From contig CAVZZZ010000005.1 of the NCBI GenBank assembly GCA_963780045.1, positions 806,001 to 870,000 on the forward strand: 64,000 bases of DNA, given 5' to 3'. The stretch comes from JANXQG01 sp963780045. Its GTDB lineage: Bacteria; Planctomycetota; Planctomycetia; Pirellulales; Thermoguttaceae. Each line of letters begins with the position of its first letter. Within the stretch, counting starts at the first letter, position 1. Shown one piece after another: positions 32,436 through 40,760 of the stretch. The position numbers and the translations under genes were made by a program. The notes below the pieces were generated by a model. That model was not told the DNA's origin. It did no database searches and saw nothing but the letters and a program-made list of their open reading frames with translations.

Positions 32436-34487
32436 GTGTCCGTGAAAGTTCGACTGTTGGTAGTGTGGATGACCCTTCTGGGACCGCTCGTGGCCCGTCT
32501 GTGCGCTCTCGCCGACGAAAACCATTCAACCTCCGCAAACTGGCCGGCTTGGCGTCGAGATGGGACGGGGATCGCTGACGACGAACATCTGCCCCCCACG
32601 GAACATTTGCCCATTGTGTGGAGCGAGAATGAGAACGTGTTATGGCACACGCCACTGCCGGGCGAAGGGAATTCCTCGCCCATCGTGTGGGGCAAGCGGG
32701 TCTTCCTGACGGCGGCGCTTGACGAAGGGGCAAAACGCCTGGTCATCTGCTTCGACGCCGACACGGGCAAAATCCTCTGGCGGACCGAACTTCTGCCGGA
32801 CACCTCCAGCACGTTCTATGCTAAGACCGGGTTCGCCTCGCCCACCCCCGCCACGGACGGCGAACGGGTCTACGCGTTCTTCGACACGCCGGGGCTGGTC
32901 GCGCTGGACATGCAGGGCAAAGTCGTGTGGAAACACAGCATGAGCCCTATCAATTGCCCGTACAACATGGGCAGCTCGCCCGTCTTGTACAAGGATATGG
33001 TGCTGCAATGCTGCGATCAGAAAGGGCCGGCGTATCTGCTGGCCGTCGATCGCAAGACGGGCATGCAACGTTGGCGCGCGCCGCGCAAGTCGAGCGACTT
33101 CGGCCACTATGGCACGCCGCTGGTGATCCGGGTCGAAGGCCGGCCGCAGGTGGTGGTCAACGGCGAACCGGTAGTCGCCTACGATCCTGGCACGGGCACG
33201 GAGCTCTGGTCCTGCCACGGAATGAAGGTATGCGTGGCCCCCAGCCCGGTTTTCGGAAACGGGCTGATTTACGCCTCTTCCGGACGGACCGGTCCGGTGA
33301 TGGCCATCGATCCCCGCGGGCGCGGCGACGTGACCGAGACCCGTGTCCTTCTGCACTTGACGAGCGGAGGGCCTTACGTTCCGACGCCCTTGATCTACCC
33401 CGAGAACCTATCCGAAAACGGGACGCGCAATGCCGCGATTCCGGATCGGTCGAGAAGTTTTCGGACGGGTTCTATCCTCATGGTGCCGGGCGACAACGGC
33501 AAAATGCTCTTCTACGACGCCGCCTGCAAGCTCGTGGCGGAAGATCGCGTCGCCGACCATTTTTCGTCTTCGCCGGTCGGAGCAGATGGCAAAATATACT
33601 GGTGCTCGGAGCGCGGCAAGACCTACGTGCTGGATGCCGCCGCGTTGACCGGCAAGAAACCATCGGTCAAGGTGCTTTCCGTCAACCCACTCCACGGCGC
33701 GATCTTGGCAACCCCGGCCATCGCGGGCGGCCGGATATATCTCCGCACCAACGAGGCCTTGTATTGCATTGCCGACGCTGGCCAAGCACGCTTAGTCCAT
33801 TCCGCGAAGGCCCTATCGGGCACGTTCGCCGAGCTGCAGGACCGCTACGAGAAACACAAGGCCGTGTGGACCAACGAGCGGGAAGCCCAGGCCCGCTTGG
33901 AGACCGTCGAGGCCATCGCGCGGCTGAATGATCCGCAAGCCGTTCCGTTTCTGCTGCATACCGTGCAGAAGGAACCGCACTGGGATATCTGCGAAGAGGC
34001 GGTCAAATCGCTCGCCCGCAAGGGCCCGTCGGCGATTGATCCGCTGACGGGCCTCTTGACGGACAAGCGGCCGTTCGTCCGCACGGTGGCCATCAACGGC
34101 CTGGGGCGGCTCAAGGCGACCAAAACCATCCCGCAATTGCTCGTCGCTACGCACGACAAGGAGCCGTTGGTCCGCTGCTCCGCCTTGGTAGCCTTGGCCG
34201 AAATCGCTCAGGGCGACAAGACCTCTGTTGCGCGCGTCGCCACGGTGCTGACTGCCGTGCTGGCCGACGGGAAAGAAGAAGCGGTCGTCAAGGAATCGGC
34301 CCTCGATGGGCTTGCCCTCCTGGCCGGCAAAGCCGGTGCGCTGCGCGAGGAAATCCTTCGCGCCCTCGTCGCCATGCAAGCCGGCGGCAATCCGCGGGTG
34401 GCCAAGAAGGCGTCAACAGTCCTAAGCGACGCCTACAAGGCCACCCCCGACGAGATCGAAAAGGCGCGGCAGGCGGGCCGTCCGTGA
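32436..34487 (+). CDS. PQQ-like beta-propeller protein with C-terminal HEAT repeats
   Basis: A 683-residue protein. An N-terminal hydrophobic segment (residues 5-25) is a likely signal peptide. A propeller of PQQ-type blades follows (NVLWHTPLPGEGNSSPIVW, VICFDADTGKILWRTEL, LLAVDRKTGMQRWRA, ILATPAIAGGRIYLRTNEALYCI), about residues 50-450. From about 480 to 660 come HEAT-like helical repeats (LETVEAIARLNDPQAVPFLL, VRTVAINGLGRLKATKTIPQLL). This resembles outer-membrane or periplasmic scaffold proteins (BamB-like propellers) rather than a PQQ dehydrogenase, since no catalytic quinoprotein residues are evident. The start is GTG at 32436. Confidence 0.85.
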   Translation: MSVKVRLLVVWMTLLGPLVARLCALADENHSTSANWPAWRRDGTGIADDEHLPPTEHLPIVWSENENVLWHTPLPGEGNSSPIVWGKRVFLTAALDEGAKRLVICFDADTGKILWRTELLPDTSSTFYAKTGFASPTPATDGERVYAFFDTPGLVALDMQGKVVWKHSMSPINCPYNMGSSPVLYKDMVLQCCDQKGPAYLLAVDRKTGMQRWRAPRKSSDFGHYGTPLVIRVEGRPQVVVNGEPVVAYDPGTGTELWSCHGMKVCVAPSPVFGNGLIYASSGRTGPVMAIDPRGRGDVTETRVLLHLTSGGPYVPTPLIYPENLSENGTRNAAIPDRSRSFRTGSILMVPGDNGKMLFYDAACKLVAEDRVADHFSSSPVGADGKIYWCSERGKTYVLDAAALTGKKPSVKVLSVNPLHGAILATPAIAGGRIYLRTNEALYCIADAGQARLVHSAKALSGTFAELQDRYEKHKAVWTNEREAQARLETVEAIARLNDPQAVPFLLHTVQKEPHWDICEEAVKSLARKGPSAIDPLTGLLTDKRPFVRTVAINGLGRLKATKTIPQLLVATHDKEPLVRCSALVALAEIAQGDKTSVARVATVLTAVLADGKEEAVVKESALDGLALLAGKAGALREEILRALVAMQAGGNPRVAKKASTVLSDAYKATPDEIEKARQAGRP

Positions 34488-34603
34488 AGGGGAAGAGGGA
34501 GACGGTCGGTGGATAGGACGAATTGGGGAGCGATCAATTCTGAAGTTAACCGATCGCAACTAAGGCCGACTGTGGAAGAGAGAAAATCAGATGTTCCGTT
34601 TTC

Positions 34604-35215
34604 ATGCCCGACCGAAAGTCGAAGCAAATGGCTGCGAGTATTAATGGAGTTTATGCGACTGGCTCGGGGATGCTATGTGTTTGGAACCCTGAAGCGTTTG
34701 CTGGCGTCCTGGACCCTAATACATGGGAACGTGAGTTGTGCGAGGATGACGACATCGTCCGACACATTAAAGCCGGTGCGTTTGTTCCAGTTGGCATCCA
34801 TCGCGGTCTCGACGGGGCCTTCGGTGTCCACCTCCGAGTCGGAGACTTGGACCAGCTTGCTAAGCTCACAGAGCGTGAAACGAACTATGTGCTGGGTCGT
34901 TCCGAGCCGTACCTTTTCAAGACGACTGGGCGGCTGTGCTTGGGTGGCATTGAGCAGGTCGAAGGACAGCCTGGACCGAACGTCGGGCATGTCGAGGTGG
35001 CGGAGGGAGAGTACGCTATCTCTGTCTTTCTACTCGCATGGGACAATGAGCCCGGCATGAAAGACGATCGCGGACAACCGAAACCGGAAGCGCTGCCAGA
35101 CTTCGTGGTACTCGTCAACCCCAAGACGAATGGTTTGAGGTTTCGTCAGAAAATCCACGCTCAGGACCCGCCACATCGAACGAAAGCGCCAGAGGCGAGG
35201 CCTGGAACGCAATAG
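34604..35215 (+). CDS. Hypothetical cytoplasmic protein
   Basis: A 203-residue open frame with no signal peptide or membrane helix. The middle is acidic and well structured (GMLCVWNPEAFAGVL, DDIVRHIKAGAFVPVGIHRG, YAISVFLLAWDNEP, LPDFVVLVNP). There is a faint likeness to immunity-type proteins of polymorphic toxin systems, but no toxin gene is next to it, so I do not assign that. The start may be ATG 34604 or ATG 34628. Confidence 0.55.
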   Translation: MPDRKSKQMAASINGVYATGSGMLCVWNPEAFAGVLDPNTWERELCEDDDIVRHIKAGAFVPVGIHRGLDGAFGVHLRVGDLDQLAKLTERETNYVLGRSEPYLFKTTGRLCLGGIEQVEGQPGPNVGHVEVAEGEYAISVFLLAWDNEPGMKDDRGQPKPEALPDFVVLVNPKTNGLRFRQKIHAQDPPHRTKAPEARPGTQ

Positions 35216-35378
35216 ACGAAAAGCGAGTCAGAACTGCTTACGAGAGACACTTCCTGTTCCCAAGCGAGCATTTCGCGCGCTAATCGGTTGTAATTGTTCG
35301 TATTGGAACAGCCGACGCCTGTTTCAGGAGCGCGCAAAAATCAATCTCGCCAGAAATCGAATATTCTCGACCAAATGC

Positions 35379-35406
35379 TTGACACAAACGCGCGATCTGC
35401 TACACT
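35379..35406 (+). promoter_or_regulatory. Sigma-70-type promoter TTGACA-16-TACACT
   Basis: TTGACA at 35379-35384 and TACACT at 35401-35406 with a 16-bp spacer. The next plausible start codon on this strand is 35739, which would leave a leader of about 325 nt. The rest of the 35216-35738 spacer shows only short, unconvincing open frames. Confidence 0.5.
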
Positions 35407-35738
35407 CGATAATGTTGTACCGCTCCACGCGAGCACTGGGTGCCCTCCTCTCGGACGGGCGCAAACTTAACAACTCATCACGAGGCAGCGCGTACCAAGC
35501 ACAGCCGAGCGTCGGCAAGACGGAAACCAATCCCCTGGGTCGTGGTTTCTCAATCCGATAGATGTGCCTTGGTGATTTCCGTTCAATCCGAGCACGGCCG
35601 CTCGTTCAGCAAAAACGAACGACGCGAGCCGTTTCTTCCGCGGATTTCTTTGGCGTTGCACTTCGCGCGGATGTAGCCGATGCGATGCACGCAACGCCAC
35701 AAATCTCCTGCATTTTAATTCAAAACAACTGGGCACCT

Positions 35739-36563
35739 ATGAAAACCGTCAACCTCCTTTTCCGGACGCTCGCCCTTTGCGGAGCATTTCTATTCGTTTC
35801 GCTGCTCCAACAGCCCGCACGGGGCGATCTGCTTTATTCCTACACGACCGCGATCTCGAGCTATCTCCCGCCCGGTGCAGGACTTACGCAGTTCTACTCA
35901 TCCGTAGCGCCGGCCAGCGCCACCACGGGCCAAGGCCAAGTGACGGCCGCCAGCACTGCGTCTTACACGGTGTTAAGCGAGACCTTCACTCCAACCTCGA
36001 ACGAAACCCTTGGCGGGTTTGACGTCCTGGAAGCCGGCAACAGCGGCTCTGCCATGATCGTACGACTCTATGACGTCACCAGCAGCGGCAGTTCCAACAA
36101 CGGCACATTCACCCAGGGTTCCGGCGCGACCTATCCCGCCGGGCTGACCGACCTGTTCGGCAACGGTAACGGTTTGACCTTCACTACTCCCAACGCCCCA
36201 GAGGTCCAAGGCCAGTTCCTGTTGAGCAATGGCACCGCCAACGACCAGGTTGCCCTGATCGGCGGCCACTCTTACTCCCTGGAGTTCTGGGCCCCGACGA
36301 TTGGCAGCGGCACAATCACGAACAACTTCATCTGGTATCGCGGTGGCGCCGTCGCAACCGATGGCCAGATGATGGGCACCGCCGACGCCAACACAGCGCG
36401 CGTGACTATCGCCAGTCTGGGTTTGGCGGGAGGCGCCCCGCGCACGGCCTCTCTAGCGCTTTACACGGTTCCCGTTCCGGAGCCCTCCACGCTGGCGCTG
36501 ATCGGCTGCGGGCTTGTTGCCGTGCTCTTAGGCCGGCAGGCCCATGCTCGCCTAAGTGTATAA
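35739..36563 (+). CDS. PEP-CTERM sorted extracellular protein
   Basis: A 274-residue protein: signal peptide MKTVNLLFRTLALCGAFLFV to QQPARG, a beta-rich choice-of-anchor-type domain (LSETFTPTSNETLGGFDVLEAGNS, MIVRLYDVTSSG, YSLEFWAPT), and a C-terminal PEP-CTERM tripartite signal, VPVPEPSTLALIGCGLVAVL ending in a basic tail. I chose ATG 35739 because the signal peptide starts there; the open frame runs from 35562 without homology. It follows a long leader from a possible promoter at 35379. It is exported and processed by an exosortase not present in this window. Confidence 0.88.
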   Translation: MKTVNLLFRTLALCGAFLFVSLLQQPARGDLLYSYTTAISSYLPPGAGLTQFYSSVAPASATTGQGQVTAASTASYTVLSETFTPTSNETLGGFDVLEAGNSGSAMIVRLYDVTSSGSSNNGTFTQGSGATYPAGLTDLFGNGNGLTFTTPNAPEVQGQFLLSNGTANDQVALIGGHSYSLEFWAPTIGSGTITNNFIWYRGGAVATDGQMMGTADANTARVTIASLGLAGGAPRTASLALYTVPVPEPSTLALIGCGLVAVLLGRQAHARLSV

Positions 36564-36572
36564 TGCGGCTGC

Positions 36573-37463
36573 ATGAACGGCAGCGTGAGTAGACTTGTGG
36601 CGGGCGACTTGGACGCAGCTTTTCTGCCCGGGCGCGGCATGATTGGTATTTCATTGCGGCACCGGGGAGAGGAGTTCCTGCGGCGGCTGGAAAACCTTGA
36701 AGCCGCGGCTGTCAAAGGAAGCACTGCCGGAATTCCACTGCTTTATCCCTGGGCCAACCGCCTGTCAGGTCCCGGCTTTCGCGCCGCCGGCCGCGACGTG
36801 CTCCTCGATCCGTCGTCTCCGCTCTTGCATTGCGACGAAAACGGTTTGCCGATGCACGGCGTCCGCTGGTCGGTGCTCGCGTGGGAAGTGACCGAATCGA
36901 GCCAGGACTGCCTTGTGGCCGGGCTTGACTGGAACCGCCCGGAACTGCTCGCGGTCTTTCCGTTCCGTCATCGCCTCCAGATGGCTGTGACCCTCGCTCC
37001 GGACAGTTTGACGATTGAGACCAAAATCCGGGCGGACGAATTGCTGCCGGTGAGTTTCGGTTTTCATCCGTACTTCGGGATTCCCGGGTTGCCGCGCGGA
37101 GAATGGCGTTTGCGGTTGCCCCCGATGCGCAGACTGGTGCTCGACAACCGTGGAATCCCCACGGGAGAAGAGGCGGCTTGCGACCCTTTCGACGCCCCGC
37201 TGGGCGAACTGAACCTCGACGATGGATTTGTCGTGCTCGACGAACGCCCGAGATTCTCGCTGTCGGGCGGAGGTCGCCAGATCACGGTCGAGTTTCTCCA
37301 GAACTTCAGCCACGCACAGGTTTTTGCACCCAGAGGCAAAGACTTTGTGGCACTTGAGCCCATGACTGCGCCCACCAGCGCGCTGACAAGCGGCCGCGGG
37401 CTGCGGCTGGTAAAAGCTGGTCAGGAGTTTCAGGCGGCGTTCCGGATTCTTGTCGAGGGATGA
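36573..37463 (+). CDS. Aldose 1-epimerase (GalM-like)
   Basis: A 296-residue beta-supersandwich enzyme that interconverts sugar anomers. It shows the substrate-handling blocks of the family: GIPLLYPWANRLSGPGF, NGLPMHGVRW (conserved His), FGFHPYFGIPG (catalytic His region) and a C-terminal HAQVFAPRGKDFVALEPMTAPT with the likely catalytic Glu. It starts only 9 bp after the PEP-CTERM gene, so both may be on one transcript. Which sugar it uses is not shown. Confidence 0.9.
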   Translation: MNGSVSRLVAGDLDAAFLPGRGMIGISLRHRGEEFLRRLENLEAAAVKGSTAGIPLLYPWANRLSGPGFRAAGRDVLLDPSSPLLHCDENGLPMHGVRWSVLAWEVTESSQDCLVAGLDWNRPELLAVFPFRHRLQMAVTLAPDSLTIETKIRADELLPVSFGFHPYFGIPGLPRGEWRLRLPPMRRLVLDNRGIPTGEEAACDPFDAPLGELNLDDGFVVLDERPRFSLSGGGRQITVEFLQNFSHAQVFAPRGKDFVALEPMTAPTSALTSGRGLRLVKAGQEFQAAFRILVEG

Positions 37464-37561
37464 ATCGGGGACCCCTGCCGGGCAAGCGGGCTGGGGTCCA
37501 GTCCTTCCTTCGCTTGCGCTCTTGCGCTTCAGGCTTGTGTTCGCAGCATGACGTATGCTTG

Positions 37562-37589
37562 TTGACTGTCAGGATGCAACTGTTATTAA
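37562..37589 (+). promoter_or_regulatory. Possible promoter TTGACT-16-TATTAA before the 21-bp array
   Basis: TTGACT (37562-37567) and TATTAA (37584-37589) are separated by 16 bp and lie about 43 bp before the array's GTG at 37632. The local sequence is AT-richer than its surroundings. Confidence 0.35.
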
Positions 37590-37631
37590 CTTTGTTCACC
37601 TTTCGCTCGCCGGAACGCTGTGTCATGAACC

Positions 37632-38165
37632 GTGCGCCGTCAAATTCCCGTCCGCGAAAATGCTTCTCCGGTCCCGTCGCGCGGCTCGCTGGTCACGCCG
37701 GACGCGCCGCCCGTCTTCCCGGACGCCCCAACGGTCTCGCCGGGCGCGGGAAGGGTCACGCCTGGCGCCTCAGCGGTCACGCCTAACGGGCCGCCCGTAT
37801 CGTTGAACGAATCGTCCGTCCAGCGAGACGCGCCAACTGTCCTACGAGCAGAAGGTGTGCCACAGACGAATGAATTCTTGCTGCGGCCGAATGCAAATTG
37901 CCTCCGCCCGAAGCAGTCGTGGATTCCGTCGAATGCATCTTGCCTTCGGTCGGAGGAAGGGTTGCACCGGTCGAATGGGATTTGCCTTCACTCGAAGGAA
38001 GCGTTGCTTCGCGCGAATGCAACTTTCCTCCAACGCGTGCTGCACCGGCGGCCCGTCGAAGCGCAATCGCCTCCACGTCGCGGACAGGTTGGTTCGGTCG
38101 CAGGACAGCGAGCGCCTATCGAGGGCCAGTTCCGTACGCCAGAGCGCAAAACTGCTACAATCGAT
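37632..38165. repeat. Array of about 25 degenerate 21-bp (7-codon) units
   Basis: Cutting the sequence every 21 bp from 37632 gives aligned units in three blocks. In the first ~10 units each ends in GTC, with a core like ACG-CCG-GAC-GCG. In the next ~9, units alternate between TCG-AAT-GCA...TGC-CTT and TCG-AAG-GAA...TTG-CTT forms. The last ~5 contain GAA/GGA-CAG. The plus-strand frame stays open for 215 codons from GTG 37632 (to 38279) and reads as 7-residue units such as RPNANCL, PSNASCL, RSNGICL. The minus strand gives 14-residue units such as EGKSHSTGATLPPT. No Shine-Dalgarno is evident, so coding is unproven. Unlike CRISPR there are no unique spacers. Confidence 0.8.
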
Positions 38166-38275
38166 AGCGCGCGACGTACGCGTCGCTCGCGCCAGGGGTG
38201 TGCGGAGGAAAGTGTCGAGTCAAGAAGCGGTTCCCGACACCTTTTCTTTCCACCTTTTCTTCCCCCCGTTTGGCA

Positions 38276-39412
38276 TTAGGAAGCCTCGTACTGCTCAGCC
38301 GGGTCGTAAGACTCAGCTATTTCATCAAGGAACTCCGGTTTCAGGTACGGGATTACGTTCTTGACCTCTTCCAACCGCTCGCAGAGCTTGGAGTACGGTA
38401 GGAAGCTGCAAACGGAATGGAGAGGCTTGTTACTCGACGCGAAAGTGGGCCTAGGCACTTCTCTGGTGAACTTCTCGTATCGTTCGTCAGGTGCGGCCAA
38501 ATAGAGTTTGATGTCGATGTTCGCCTGCATATAGAGCAAGTCCGACATTCGTAAGAGACCGGAATAGATCGAGGTAGTATGTTCGACTTCAAAGGCCGCC
38601 ACAAAAGTCTTCCCGTCCAGCCAGATAACGTCGATTCGCTCGATGGTCTGGTGGGTGCCTGGCTCGAACTGCACAGGGAGTGAATCGAGAAGCTGGGGTA
38701 TATCCTCGATTGCCTTGCCGCTCCAGCACTTGCCGCGGTCGGCCTTTGGTGCCCAGACGTTCAATCCCATGCGGGAACCCAAGTCGAGCAACCGCCACTG
38801 AATCTCCGTGTGGGTGGGAGCATCGGCCGGGAGAGGCCACGAATCGTCCGGTTGTCCTTCATCGTCGCCTGGAATCGTCACTACCGTTTCTACTTGCTCG
38901 TCCCCGAACTTCTTCTTGAGCTTATAGAGATTGCTCGACCGCTTGAGCTTATTTGGGTCTACCGGCCGAAGAACAGGATTTGCCTCTGCCGCCTTAATCG
39001 CGGCAACGATTACTTGGCCGTCTTTCGGGTCATACCTTGTCGGCGAACCCCGAACTAGACCGGACCATCCACCCGGAGCGGTGTCTTTTGGGAAGAAGGA
39101 AAGCTTGCCCCGGAATTCATCCATTGGTACGCCGACCTCTGGGGTGAGCATAATAAGCGGCTTGACCGGGAAGCGAATCGGGAACACTTCTTCTCCCCAG
39201 ATGGGAGTGTCATCCTGGTACATCTTCCCAGTCACCTCGAGTATGCCAACCCACCGCTTAACTCCAGTCATATAACACAGGAGAACGTCGCCGGGATGAA
39301 TCTTGCTTGCGCGCTTGCGATTGTGTTCTCGGAATCCGCTGACCGTCGCTCCGACCTTCTGAAACTCTTGCCAGGTGGTCCCGGTAAATAAGTCAAGCCA
39401 GTAGTTCATCAT
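38276..39412 (-). CDS. EVE-domain protein with restriction-endonuclease-like C-terminal domain
   Basis: About 378 residues. The N-terminal domain (about 1-110) has the EVE/PUA-like pattern: MNYWLDLFTGTTWQEFQ, KIHPGDVLLCYMTGVKRWVGILEVTG; such domains read modified bases. The C-terminal domain (about 190-340) has IERIDVIWLDGKTFVAAFEVEHTTSIYSG and LLRMSDLLYMQANIDIKLYL, a PD-(D/E)XK-type arrangement (D...ExE plus downstream core). The combination fits a modification-dependent (type IV-like) restriction enzyme, but activity is inferred. I chose ATG 39412 because GAGGAGG lies just upstream. It stands alone, without a methyltransferase neighbour. Confidence 0.8.
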   Translation of the reverse strand: MMNYWLDLFTGTTWQEFQKVGATVSGFREHNRKRASKIHPGDVLLCYMTGVKRWVGILEVTGKMYQDDTPIWGEEVFPIRFPVKPLIMLTPEVGVPMDEFRGKLSFFPKDTAPGGWSGLVRGSPTRYDPKDGQVIVAAIKAAEANPVLRPVDPNKLKRSSNLYKLKKKFGDEQVETVVTIPGDDEGQPDDSWPLPADAPTHTEIQWRLLDLGSRMGLNVWAPKADRGKCWSGKAIEDIPQLLDSLPVQFEPGTHQTIERIDVIWLDGKTFVAAFEVEHTTSIYSGLLRMSDLLYMQANIDIKLYLAAPDERYEKFTREVPRPTFASSNKPLHSVCSFLPYSKLCERLEEVKNVIPYLKPEFLDEIAESYDPAEQYEAS

Positions 39413-39694
39413 CTGCCTCCTCAACGAATTTCCGTTGTGGCCCATCCTTGCAAGAGCCTGAATTCCCGGAACGAGCCGAACCTTAGTTCCCTAAATGACA
39501 AGCCCCCCATTATAGCAGCTCGCCGGCGCCTTTCCTTCGGAGCGCATAAGAGGACGTTGCTGATTCCGACGGACGTGCGACGGCCCCTTCCTCGTCTCGC
39601 CGACGGGCCTATCGCAACCCGAAATAGCCGTGAGCATCGCGGTGTGGCGAATCGAGCGCAGCGGGCGGTACGATCGAGTACGGCCGGCAACGGC

Positions 39695-39884
39695 TTCATC
39701 GCTTCCACCCCGGACCGCGGACAAAACGGCCGGGCTTCGCCCCGGTGTGCTCTCCGTCCTTGTGTACCTGCACGCCGTTCACGAAGACGTGGACCATACC
39801 GCTGGCATACTATATAGTGAGGTTTCTCATACGTGACGTGGTCATGGACCTTCGCGGGATCGAACACGACCACGTCCGCATTCA
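39695..39884 (-). pseudogene. Fragment duplicating the 3' end of the D-aminoacylase gene
   Basis: This stretch matches 40757-40945 closely (for example the ADVVVFDPAKVHDHVTYEKPH peptide against ADVVVFDPAKVQDHATYEKPH), then loses frame. Upstream of the match the sequence bears no resemblance to the gene. It is a decayed partial copy, not expressed as a functional enzyme. The rest of 39446-39929 shows no other gene. Confidence 0.85.
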
Positions 39885-39929
39885 TCTGGCCGCCACACTC
39901 GTGACACTCCGCGAAAGAAGGAAAGGTCG

Positions 39930-40337
39930 TCAATGGGCGAGCCAATTCTCCTGTGGGAGACCAGGAACCGCTTGAAAATCCATGTCGGTCGTTAGCAGGG
40001 TCAAGCTGTAGCGCAAGGTAACAGCGGCAATTAAGGAATCAACCGTCTCCAATTGCCGGCCGCGCCGACGCAGCGCCACTTGCAGGTCCGCAGCAGACTC
40101 GGCGTCCGTTTCATCGGGCACGTAGCAGGGCACGGCTGGCCTGAGCCGTTGCCACTCGCCCCGGTTCAGCACGGAGCGCGGCAGAATGCTGATGCCGAAC
40201 AACGTCTCCGTGAGTACGGGCACGCAGATCGCAAAGGTGTGTCCTTCATCGAGTCTGCGGAGAATCTGTTCTCGCAGCGGGTGCCCAAGCGTGACCAGCG
40301 GTGAAGCGTGATTTGTGTCCAACAGGTAGTCGGCCAT
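39930..40337 (-). CDS. PIN-domain ribonuclease toxin, VapC-like
   Basis: A 135-residue PIN protein with the four acidic metal-binding positions: D7 (LLDTN), E44 (LTETLFG), D100 (TVDSLIAA) and D118 (TTDMDF). VapC toxins cleave RNA when the antitoxin is lost. The partner gene lies 6 bp upstream in the same orientation, the normal VapBC order. The pair sits between a complete amidohydrolase gene and a duplicated piece of its 3' end, suggesting arrival by insertion or recombination. Confidence 0.9.
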   Translation of the reverse strand: MADYLLDTNHASPLVTLGHPLREQILRRLDEGHTFAICVPVLTETLFGISILPRSVLNRGEWQRLRPAVPCYVPDETDAESAADLQVALRRRGRQLETVDSLIAAVTLRYSLTLLTTDMDFQAVPGLPQENWLAH

Positions 40338-40343
40338 CGGAAG

Positions 40344-40691
40344 CTACTGTACACGTCCTTCGGCGCAATCATTGGCGCGGGTCGTCGCCCTGATCTGCGA
40401 TTCGACTGCCGCCCACTCATGCTCCCAGACGCCTAGGTCGAAGTCTGGAACGTGTGGCGCGTTCCCAAGTGCCGCAGCGAGGGAACCAGTGGCCGCGACA
40501 ATGCTTCGTGGATTAGGTGGAGTGGCCCGTATCCTTGCCACTACCTCCTCCGGCGTGGACACCACCGGCCCCGCTCCCGCCGCGTTGGCCAGAATGTCCA
40601 GGGCCACCTCTTCGAGCGAGCGACGTTGCGAGTCCGCCGCGCGCTGTAGTTGGGCTTCGACGTCATCGGGCAGTGTAATCGTGATTGACAT
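40344..40691 (-). CDS. Probable antitoxin of the VapC-like toxin
   Basis: A 115-residue protein starting MSITITLPDDVEAQLQRAADSQRRSLEEVALDIL, which looks like a ribbon-helix-helix or related DNA-binding N-terminus, followed by a linker and a C-terminal segment (VWEHEWAAVESQIRATTRAN) that could wrap the toxin. I chose ATG 40691; an ATG at 40730 would add 13 residues without conserved pattern. It should bind the toxin and repress the pair's own promoter, by analogy with VapB. Confidence 0.75.
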   Translation of the reverse strand: MSITITLPDDVEAQLQRAADSQRRSLEEVALDILANAAGAGPVVSTPEEVVARIRATPPNPRSIVAATGSLAAALGNAPHVPDFDLGVWEHEWAAVESQIRATTRANDCAEGRVQ

Positions 40692-40760
40692 TTTGCGAAC
40701 CGCCTGTTTTTCCGAATCGCTGCTTGACAAACACCACCCTCTATTCTACCACGGATAGCT

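Noticed and set aside
37783..38076. Minus-strand frame with 14-residue repeats over the 21-bp array
   Set aside because: Not annotated as a gene: the regularity follows from the DNA repeat and there is no start signal. It is kept only as a note in the array entry.
37632..38165. CRISPR array
   Set aside because: Units are continuous 21-mers without unique spacers, and no cas gene is in the window.
39421..39945. 174-codon minus-strand open frame as a gene
   Set aside because: Only the piece matching the amidohydrolase 3' end has meaning, and it loses frame.
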